The notes under the pieces: generated by a model
Seen by the model: the letters and a program-made list of their open reading frames with translations, nothing else
What the model was told of the DNA's origin: nothing
Database searches by the model: none
Program-made: the position numbers and the translations under genes
Source of the DNA: an uncultured Oscillospiraceae bacterium
GTDB taxonomy: Bacteria > Bacillota > Clostridia > Oscillospirales > Oscillospiraceae
Direction: 5' to 3'
Assembly: GCA_934597175.1 (NCBI GenBank)
Contig: CAKTQR010000028.1
Span: forward strand, 1-30,081
Length of the DNA: 30,081 bases
In this document: positions 21,078-26,983 of the stretch, in pieces
Layout of the letters: each line of letters opens with the position of its first letter
Numbering within the stretch: position 1 is the first letter of the stretch

Positions 21078-23387
21078 TTACTTGCCCTCGGTATGCTTGC
21101 GTGCGACATCCTCAAAGTCGTCCTCGAAGATGGGCGGTACACGGAAATGAATTTTCTTTGCAAATGTCGTTTTCTTTATGAACTTATCGCCCCACAAAAG
21201 CAGCTGCGGCAGGACGAACACGACAAGAAGCAGCGAGATGAAGGTGCCTCTGCCGAGTGCTATGCCGATATCGGAGGTGATAGCCTCGGTCGACAAAAAT
21301 CCGATGAGCAGACCCGCAATGGCGAGTATGCTGCCGGAGGTGATGAGCGTGGGCAGAGCGCCGTTTAGTGCGGCGGTTATCGACACCCGCTTGGAATTAT
21401 TCTGCCGCAGGGTGATATAGCGGTTTGAAACGACGATGGCGTAGTCTATATTAGCGCCCATCTGTATCGCCGTCACGATGAGGTAGCCGACGAAGAATAT
21501 CGGGTCGCCGTTCAGATACGGCCAGGTGAAGTTTATCCAGATACTGCCCTGGATGGCTGCGATGAGCAGCACGGGCAGACCCGCCGAGCGGAAGGTGAAC
21601 AAAATTACGATGACGACGAACACGACCGACAGGATGCTGACCATGGCGTTATCCCTCGTGTAGGTCTGCTCAAGGTCACGGGAGCAGGTGGCGTCGCCTG
21701 CGACATATACCTCGCCGTCGTAGTATTTGTCGGCGACCTCGTGGATCTGATCGATGAGGTCATACGACTCCTGCGACTGCACATCCGTGTCGCAATACAC
21801 CAGCATGCGGCTGTAATCCGGGCCCTGCAGCTGCTTTTTTGCGTCGGAAAGCTGAGCGTACAGGTCCTCTATCATATCCTGCTGCTTTGCCGAGACCTCG
21901 ACATCGCCCTTTTCCACGACCTCATACAGGAACATGAACAGGTCTATCATCCGCACCTTGTAATTATGCAGATCCTCGCCGACCTGCTTGTAATCGTCAT
22001 GCGATGCGCCGTAGTAGGCAAACAGCGCCGATGCCGTCATCTCGTCAAGCCCTGCGATATCGCAAAACTCGTCTATCGTGAGCTTGTCTGTGAGCTTATA
22101 GCCGTTTGTTACCTCGGTGCAGGCGATGCCCTGAACGGAGGTAACATGGTCAAGCGTTGCCACCTCTGCGAGCATGTCCGCCTCGGCCTGATAGTCGCCC
22201 GCCGGGACGATTATCGCCATCATGTTGTTGTAGCCGAACACCTTGTTGACCTCGGTGCGGGCTATCTGCCGCTCGTTGAGGTTAAGGGGCATTGCGTCGG
22301 AGTAGTTATACGAAAACGGGCAGTGCATCGCACAGTAGCCGCAGACGATGAGCACAACGGCGAATATCGGCGGGATGATCTTCCTCGTTTTCCACGCAAA
22401 GCGGCCGGCAAAGTCAATGTGCGGGATAAGGCTGCGGTGGCGGGTCTTGTCGATGGCCTTGTTAAATGTCAGAAGCAGACCCGGCATCAGGAGAAACACC
22501 GTCAGCATCGAAAGCAGGATGGATTTTATGAGCACACGACCGAGGTCGCTGCCGAGACCGAACTGCATGAACGCCATGGCGACAAGTCCGCCGATGGTCG
22601 TAAGGCTGCTGGAGGATATCTCGGGTATGCCCTTGATAAGGGCATCTATCATTGCCTGTCTCGGCTCGGAGTGCTGCTTTTCCTCGGTGAAGCGGTTGCA
22701 CAAAATGACGGCGTAGTCGATTGCAAGCGCAAGCTGAAGAATGAGCGTCACCGCATTGGAGACATAGGAAATTTGCTTAAAAAGAAAGTTCGTGCCGAAC
22801 TGCAGCAGCGCCGCAGCGCCGAAGGTCACGAGAAGCACCGGCACCTCCGCAAAGCTGCGGGAGGTCAGAAGCAGCAGCGCAACGACTATGACGACCGTGA
22901 TGACGCCGACGACCATCATCTCGCTTACTATCTGCACCGAGGGATCGTAGCCGACCTGCGTGTCGTAATACACCGTGTAGCCGCTAAGAAGCTCCTTGAT
23001 GCCCTCAAGGGCGTTCAGGCTCACCTCGTCATTGTCGCCGCCGCCGAAGGTGACGGAATACATGGCGCAGCTTTTGGTGTAGTGCAGGCTTGAATCGTCA
23101 AAGCTTGCAGACTTCACGCCGTCGATGCTTTGAATGTCGTGATACAGAAACAGAGCGTCGGAATAGCTTATGTTCTCGACCATGACCTTTGCGGTGCTGT
23201 AGGTCGTAAACTCGCCGTCCATCACGCCAAGCGCCTGACGGGTCTCCGTGCCCTCGGGCAGGAAGCTGTACAGGTCGGAATTGACCTTGACAAGCCCCGA
23301 GGTGAATATCGAAAGCGCCGCCGCCACGGCGAACAGTATCATTATTAACTTTCGCCTGTCGACGATAAATGTCGCTAATCTGTGCAT
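21078..23387 (-). CDS. MMPL/RND-superfamily exporter
   Basis: 769 residues arranged as two RND halves: one membrane segment (IMILFAVAAALSIFTSGL), a large external loop, then a block of five or so segments, and the same again from about residue 330. Typical stretches are LALAIDYAVILCNRFTEE in the first half and GANIDYAIVVSNRYITLR in the second, each with the conserved Asp-Tyr pair used in proton relay. MMPL proteins export lipids or lipid-like compounds using the proton gradient. I start at ATG 23387 after AGAGG; the frame upstream to 23417 runs through a hairpin. It is first in an operon with the coiled-coil protein. Substrate unknown. Confidence 0.92.
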   Translation of the reverse strand: MHRLATFIVDRRKLIMILFAVAAALSIFTSGLVKVNSDLYSFLPEGTETRQALGVMDGEFTTYSTAKVMVENISYSDALFLYHDIQSIDGVKSASFDDSSLHYTKSCAMYSVTFGGGDNDEVSLNALEGIKELLSGYTVYYDTQVGYDPSVQIVSEMMVVGVITVVIVVALLLLTSRSFAEVPVLLVTFGAAALLQFGTNFLFKQISYVSNAVTLILQLALAIDYAVILCNRFTEEKQHSEPRQAMIDALIKGIPEISSSSLTTIGGLVAMAFMQFGLGSDLGRVLIKSILLSMLTVFLLMPGLLLTFNKAIDKTRHRSLIPHIDFAGRFAWKTRKIIPPIFAVVLIVCGYCAMHCPFSYNYSDAMPLNLNERQIARTEVNKVFGYNNMMAIIVPAGDYQAEADMLAEVATLDHVTSVQGIACTEVTNGYKLTDKLTIDEFCDIAGLDEMTASALFAYYGASHDDYKQVGEDLHNYKVRMIDLFMFLYEVVEKGDVEVSAKQQDMIEDLYAQLSDAKKQLQGPDYSRMLVYCDTDVQSQESYDLIDQIHEVADKYYDGEVYVAGDATCSRDLEQTYTRDNAMVSILSVVFVVIVILFTFRSAGLPVLLIAAIQGSIWINFTWPYLNGDPIFFVGYLIVTAIQMGANIDYAIVVSNRYITLRQNNSKRVSITAALNGALPTLITSGSILAIAGLLIGFLSTEAITSDIGIALGRGTFISLLLVVFVLPQLLLWGDKFIKKTTFAKKIHFRVPPIFEDDFEDVARKHTEGK

Positions 23388-23407
23388 GCTTCCGCCTCTA
23401 CTTTTTA

Positions 23408-23424
23408 CCCTCGTCAACCGAGGG
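23408..23424. promoter_or_regulatory. Stem-loop/palindrome in the MMPL leader
   Basis: CCCTCGTCAACCGAGGG, six-base arms around TCAAC, within a slightly longer TACCC/GGGTA palindrome. It lies just upstream of the MMPL ribosome binding site. It differs at only two of 17 positions from 25678-25694. Confidence 0.5.
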
Positions 23425-23438
23425 TATTAGATGCTCCT

Positions 23439-23452
23439 TGACAACGATGTCA
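23439..23452. promoter_or_regulatory. Inverted repeat downstream of the MMPL promoter
   Basis: TGACA-ACGA-TGTCA, perfect five-base arms, 14-27 bases downstream of the -10 in the MMPL leader. A possible operator; it is flanked by two copies of AGATGCT. Confidence 0.35.
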
Positions 23453-23465
23453 GATGCTTCTTTAC

Positions 23466-23494
23466 ATAATATAATAAAATGCCGATATATTCAA
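23466..23494 (-). promoter_or_regulatory. Promoter of the MMPL operon
   Basis: Minus strand TTGAAT (23494-23489), a 17-bp spacer and TATTAT (23471-23466). The leader to 23387 is about 70 nt and contains both palindromes noted above. Confidence 0.7.
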
Positions 23495-23544
23495 GACGCA
23501 AGTCGGACTTTAATATAAATTTAACAAATTATTTTTTGCATTGC

Positions 23545-23573
23545 TTGAAGTTTCGATAATATCGTATTATAAT
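23545..23573 (+). promoter_or_regulatory. Promoter of the CDF-PAP2 operon
   Basis: TTGAAG (23545-23550), a 17-bp spacer and a perfect TATAAT (23568-23573). The spacer contains CGATA-A-TATCG (23554-23564), a small palindrome placed where a repressor would occlude polymerase. Confidence 0.8.
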
Positions 23574-23607
23574 ACTCAGAACTACGCTTAAAGATGGGGG
23601 ATACGCC

Positions 23608-24777
23608 ATGGTATCGCTGCTGTCGAAAATTTTCATAAAAAACCGTGACGATGTATCAGAGCCCGCCGTCAGGAAGGCCTACGGCAGCCTGTGCAGCGCA
23701 CTTGGCATCGTGCTGAATGTGCTGCTTTTTGCGGGCAAGTACATTGCCGGCGCAGTCTCCGGCTCTATCGCCATTACTGCCGATGCGTTCAACAACTTAT
23801 CCGACGCAGGCTCGTCTGCTATATCGCTCGTGGGCTTTCACCTGTCGAGCAAAAAGCCCGACCTTGACCACCCCTTCGGCCACGGCAGGCTTGAGTATAT
23901 CTCCGGCCTGTGCGTTGCGGCGCTCATCCTCGTCATGGGCGTGGAGCTGCTCATAAGCTCGGTACAAAAGATAATAACACCCGAGCCTGTCGAAATGGGT
24001 CTGCTCCCGGCAGCGATTTTGATAGTTTCCATCGCCGTCAAGGTATATATGTCGGCGTACAATCGCTCGGTCGGCAAAAAGATCTCGTCCTCTGCGATGA
24101 TGGCGACGGCGACCGACAGCCTTTCGGATTCCATCGCCACCACGGTCGTTTTGGTGAGCATGGGCGTGAGCTACTTCTTCGATGTGAATATCGACGGCTA
24201 TGCCGGTGTGCTCGTTGCGCTGTTCATCCTCTGGGCGGGCATCGGCGTTGCAAGAGACACGCTCTCACCGCTTCTTGGCCAAGCACCCGACCCGGAGCTT
24301 GTGCAGAAGATAGAGGATATCGTCATGAGCCGTGAGGAGATAATCGGCATGCACGACCTCGTCGTGCACGATTACGGCCCGGGCAGGCTCATGATAAGCC
24401 TGCATGCCGAGGTCGACGGCAGGGGAGATATCTTCGAGCTTCACGACGCCGTCGACACCGTCGAGCGCACGCTGGCATCTGAGCTCGGCTGTGAGGCAAC
24501 CATACATATGGACCCCGTCGTGTGCGACGACGAGGCGGTCGATGCCGAGCATAAAAAGCTTTTGGAGGTCATCGCCGGGATAGACGATGTCATCGGCGTG
24601 CACGATTTCCGCATGGTCGCAGGGCCGAGCCACACCAACCTCATTTTCGATGTCGTCATCCCCTGCGGCATCGCAAAGACCGCAGACGAGGTACGAGCCG
24701 AGATATGCGCCGCCGTTGAGGCGCAGATGCCCGGACGCTTCGCCGTCGTCACCGTTGATACCTCGTTTGTGAGATAA
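23608..24777 (+). CDS. Cation diffusion facilitator, probably Mn(II)-type
   Basis: 389-residue divalent-metal/proton antiporter. Six membrane segments lie within residues 25-210, and a long cytosolic C-terminal region carries ferredoxin-like domains (GMHDLVVHDYGPGRLMIS). The transport-site ligands read N62 and D66 in helix two (ADAFNNLSDAG) and D170 and D174 in helix five (TDSLSDS). An N-D-D-D set is associated with manganese in pneumococcal MntE, whereas zinc exporters usually have histidines, so Mn(II) export is my preferred call. Histidines in HPFGHGRLE follow helix two. A duplicated C-terminal domain makes it longer than the usual 300 residues. The start is the ATG after GGGGGA, under a perfect TATAAT. 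It is followed after eight bases by the PAP2 gene. Confidence 0.92.
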   Translation: MVSLLSKIFIKNRDDVSEPAVRKAYGSLCSALGIVLNVLLFAGKYIAGAVSGSIAITADAFNNLSDAGSSAISLVGFHLSSKKPDLDHPFGHGRLEYISGLCVAALILVMGVELLISSVQKIITPEPVEMGLLPAAILIVSIAVKVYMSAYNRSVGKKISSSAMMATATDSLSDSIATTVVLVSMGVSYFFDVNIDGYAGVLVALFILWAGIGVARDTLSPLLGQAPDPELVQKIEDIVMSREEIIGMHDLVVHDYGPGRLMISLHAEVDGRGDIFELHDAVDTVERTLASELGCEATIHMDPVVCDDEAVDAEHKKLLEVIAGIDDVIGVHDFRMVAGPSHTNLIFDVVIPCGIAKTADEVRAEICAAVEAQMPGRFAVVTVDTSFVR

Positions 24778-24785
24778 GGAGACCC

Positions 24786-25463
24786 ATGGATAAGACTTTA
24801 CAGAAAACAAGGCTCTTTCCGAGCTACGCATACATTCCGCTTATAATAACCGTTCTGCTGCACATGACGATATTCTGGGGCACGAAGGCGATCATGGGAG
24901 GTGCCGTGCACCACAGCATCCCCGTGTCGTTCGAGGATGCCATACCCTTTGCGCCCGAGTGGGTCACGATCTATACGGCGACATTCATCTTCTGGATGCT
25001 CGGCCTTGTCGTGTGCATGACAAGGGAGCGGGAGCTGTGCTTCAGAATGTTCACCGGCCTGTATATAGCCGAGCTTATATGCGCAGTGTTCTTCATCGCC
25101 CTGCCCACCGTCATCGACCGCCCCGATGCAGCGGGCAGCCTGTATTACGACAGGCTGCTTGCGCAGCTTTACGCCGCCGACCAGCCGACGAATCTGTTCC
25201 CGTCCATGCACTGCATGTTCGCCTACATGGTGTTCCGTGGCTTCATGATAGCAAAGCTCGATAAGCCCGTCGTCATCGGCTCGGGACTGTTTGCGGCGCT
25301 TGTCTGCGCCTCCACGGTGTTCGTTAAGCAGCATTTTCTGCTCGACACCTTTGCCGGCATCATCCTCGGCGAGGTCGCCGTCGTGCTCTCGCTCAAAACA
25401 AATGCGTGGAAGCTGATGGATAAAATACATATCAAACTCTTGCGTTTTTTTGCCCTCGATTGA
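24786..25463 (+). CDS. PAP2-superfamily membrane phosphatase/transferase
   Basis: 225 residues with about six hydrophobic segments. Catalytic motifs are PTVIDRP (motif 1 region), PSMH (139-142) and TVFVKQHFLLD with H183 and D187 (motif 3). The arrangement with F-P-S-M-H and K-Q-H is closest to the inositol-phosphorylceramide-synthase-like branch rather than undecaprenyl-diphosphate phosphatase. It may transfer or remove a lipid-linked phosphate in the membrane; substrate unknown. The start follows AAGGAG at four bases, eight bases after the CDF stop, so the two share a transcript. A link between metal export and lipid phosphate metabolism is not established. Confidence 0.87.
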   Translation: MDKTLQKTRLFPSYAYIPLIITVLLHMTIFWGTKAIMGGAVHHSIPVSFEDAIPFAPEWVTIYTATFIFWMLGLVVCMTRERELCFRMFTGLYIAELICAVFFIALPTVIDRPDAAGSLYYDRLLAQLYAADQPTNLFPSMHCMFAYMVFRGFMIAKLDKPVVIGSGLFAALVCASTVFVKQHFLLDTFAGIILGEVAVVLSLKTNAWKLMDKIHIKLLRFFALD

Positions 25464-25594
25464 CAAGTGGCTACACGGTTTTGGCAGGCTGCTTTCCGCC
25501 CATGCTTCGTCAAAGCCCTAGCCCATATATGTCCATTATGCCCGTCGGGCATTGCCTTTGCCTGAACGAAAATCAGCTCTCCCATAACTGCTTC
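25464..25594. other. Gene-free stretch after the PAP2 gene
   Basis: No supported coding region and no canonical terminator. The only clear fold is ATGCCC-GTC-GGGCAT (25538-25552), without a T-run. The minus strand is open across here into the PAP2 gene but has no start context. The stretch could be part of a repeat. Confidence 0.4.
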
Positions 25595-25674
25595 GCACCT
25601 GACAGCAGATGATGCTCATGTGACCTTTGCACTTGTTTTCTGAGTGCGCCGAAAAGGTGTGCTGTCAGGCGTGC
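25595..25674 (+). ncRNA. Candidate structured RNA element (three-way junction)
   Basis: A closing stem pairs CCTGACAGCA (25598-25607) with TGCTGTCAGG (25660-25669), extended by GCA/TGC outside a bulge. Inside are a small ATGA-TGC-TCAT hairpin near 25609-25619 and a second arm, ACCTTT/AAAGGT (25623-25628 with 25653-25658), capped by GCACT/AGTGC (25629-25633 with 25643-25647). It ends just before the promoter of the lipoprotein gene. The pairing is seen in the sequence; transcription, strand and identity are not shown, and I match it to no known family. Confidence 0.4.
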
Positions 25675-25677
25675 ACC

Positions 25678-25694
25678 CCCTTGTCAAACGAGGG
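25678..25694. promoter_or_regulatory. Palindrome overlapping the lipoprotein promoter
   Basis: CCCTTGTCAAACGAGGG, six-base arms (one G-T) around TCAAA, covering the -35 hexamer TTGTCA. Near-identical to 23408-23424. Confidence 0.45.
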
Positions 25695-25709
25695 CGGTTA
25701 TGATAAAAT
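25681..25709 (+). promoter_or_regulatory. Promoter of the lipoprotein gene
   Basis: TTGTCA (25681-25686), a 17-bp spacer and TAAAAT (25704-25709), with TG at 25701-25702 (extended -10). The leader is about 60 nt and contains two copies of TCGACCG. Confidence 0.7.
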
Positions 25710-25774
25710 AAACCAAATTGCCGGTAAATTTTATTAACAGGTCGACCGGGGGATCGACCGAGTTGGAGGGAAAT

Positions 25775-26299
25775 ATGGCTCAGACCAAAAAGAAAAGCAT
25801 ACTTTTCGTTGTGGGACTCGTAGTGCTTGCGGCGCTCATCGTCATTCTGGCGGCTTCGCTGTCGGCGTGCTCCGGCGATGACAATGCAAACGACCCTGCT
25901 CCGACCGAAACGACTCAGCCCGGGCCGACCACCGAGCCGACCTCGGCGGATGTGACGGACGGCACGACCGGCGACGCAGCCGTGAGCGGCGGCAAGACCG
26001 GCGCTGCAAAGCAGCCGGGCAAGAGCAGCGGTACGACCGGCGGCTCTAACAGCGGCTCGACTGTAAATAACGGCGGCAGCAGCGATAACGGCCGTGACAA
26101 GATCGATTACATCATGAACTACGGCGACAATGTCGAAAACGGCGTCGAGACTGCGGCGGATAATTTCGTCGGCTCGCTCAAGGACATCGGTAACGCCTAT
26201 GACAAAGGCAATGTCGACGGCATCATGAATACCGTCGGCGACTTCTCCAAAGGCCTCGGCGACTTCCTCGGCGGCGTAAAGGACAGCATAATTCCGTAA
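25775..26299 (+). CDS. Small lipoprotein with Thr/Gly/Ser linker
   Basis: 174 residues. The N-terminus is a lysine cluster and a long hydrophobic stretch (ILFVVGLVVLAALIVILAAS) ending in a lipobox LSAC, with C32 as the likely lipid anchor. Residues 33-105 are low-complexity, rich in Thr, Pro, Gly, Ser and Asp, as in surface tethers. A C-terminal part of about 65 residues has regular helical repeats around asparagine and glycine (DNFVGSLKDIGNAYDKGNVD, VGDFSKGLGDFLGGV). I recognise no family. The ATG follows GGAGGG; the frame before it is not supported. It is monocistronic between an extended -10 promoter and a strong terminator. Envelope role inferred only from the anchor. Confidence 0.8.
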   Translation: MAQTKKKSILFVVGLVVLAALIVILAASLSACSGDDNANDPAPTETTQPGPTTEPTSADVTDGTTGDAAVSGGKTGAAKQPGKSSGTTGGSNSGSTVNNGGSSDNGRDKIDYIMNYGDNVENGVETAADNFVGSLKDIGNAYDKGNVDGIMNTVGDFSKGLGDFLGGVKDSIIP

Positions 26300-26315
26300 T
26301 GAAACAGACAGCAAA

Positions 26316-26347
26316 ACACTCTGCATTTTTGTGCAGAGTGTTTTTTT
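26316..26347 (+). terminator. Terminator of the lipoprotein gene
   Basis: ACACTCTGCA (26316-26325), loop TTTTTG, TGCAGAGTGT (26332-26341), and a T-run to 26347. Confidence 0.92.
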
Positions 26348-26357
26348 GTTTTACATA

Positions 26358-26825
26358 TATTAACTTTTCTTTGTTTTGCCAAAAGAAAAGGAGCAAAAGA
26401 AACGCAACCAAAGGCGCTTAGCCGCCCTTTGGAAACCCGACACAGAAAATTTTCCGACATTCTGTCTATCTGCGCTGCCCTCATCGGTGCATACACCTTA
26501 GAGTGAACGCCGTTCCTCCTTGTCAAGCATGTGCATGGCTTGATGTGCAGAACAATAAACGCAAAATTGCTTCTCATTAGTTGCAAACTAAACTATAGCT
26601 TTGTTTCTAATCAGAAATTCCGAACCTCGACCCAAGCTGCGCACTGAAACGCAGTATGTACATAAAACTATCGGTGCACTGAAAGCTACTCGCAGAGGAT
26701 TAAACCACCGCAGTGAAAACGACCGGTGCACCGATTCCCCGTACCGGGATTCCAAAGGGTGGTTAAACGCCTTTGGCTGCGTTTCTTTTGTAACTTTTCT
26801 TTGGCAGAGCAAAGGAAAGTTAATA
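26358..26825. repeat. 468-bp composite element with long inverted arms
   Basis: The left arm (26358-26439) and right arm (26745-26825) are inverted copies, matching by eye at about 70 of 82 positions with one gap. Each arm starts TATTAAC at its outer end and holds two internal hairpins. In the right arm these are AACTTTTCTTTG/CAAAGGAAAGTT and CCAAAGG/CCTTTGG. The 305-bp centre carries ATCGGTGCA at 26483 and 26670, its inverted copy at 26727, and two copies of GCACTGAAA. No convincing gene is inside. It may be a non-autonomous element or a dispersed intergenic repeat. Confidence 0.7.
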
Positions 26826-26892
26826 AATACCAGCCGCCCGTCAATCTATTGATGCAGTTGTGTTTTTACGCTTTCCCGAAACAGTCAAAAGT
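26826..26892. other. Spacer between composite repeat and oxidoreductase promoter
   Basis: No gene or clear fold, apart from the start of the TCAAA/TTTGA half-sites noted separately. Confidence 0.4.
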
Positions 26893-26905
26893 TTGACATA
26901 TCAAA
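26884..26905. promoter_or_regulatory. Overlapping inverted half-sites at the oxidoreductase promoter
   Basis: GTCAAA-AG-TTTGAC (26884-26897) overlaps TTTGA-CATA-TCAAA (26892-26905). The shared middle half-site contains the -35 hexamer. Possibly an operator; it does not fit Rex or FNR spacing. Confidence 0.45.
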
Positions 26906-26921
26906 GTTTCTGTGATATAAC
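26893..26921 (+). promoter_or_regulatory. Promoter of the flavoprotein-hypA operon
   Basis: A perfect TTGACA (26893-26898), a 17-bp spacer and TATAAC (26916-26921), with TG before the -10. The leader is about 55 nt and ends in AAGGAG before the ATG at 26984. Confidence 0.85.
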
Positions 26922-26983
26922 TATACCATTAGTTTAGTTGGTTAGTTTGCAAGAAAAATAAATACATAATAAGGAGATCGATT

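Noticed and set aside
19662..21368. Open frame of 568 codons antisense to the coiled-coil gene
   Set aside because: Its leucine-rich product arises from reading the Gln-Leu-Ala repeats backwards; no ribosome binding site or promoter.
21741..23093. Open frame of 450 codons antisense to the MMPL gene
   Set aside because: His/Val/Arg-rich with no domain; the MMPL frame is complete and recognisable.
25223..25585. Minus-strand frame running from the intergenic stretch into the PAP2 gene
   Set aside because: Half of it is antisense to PAP2, and no ribosome binding site or promoter was seen. The intergenic half may be repeat sequence.
26588..26812. Short open frame inside the composite repeat, minus strand
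   Set aside because: It crosses the inverted arm and its hairpins, has no start context, and is of the kind produced by intergenic repeats.
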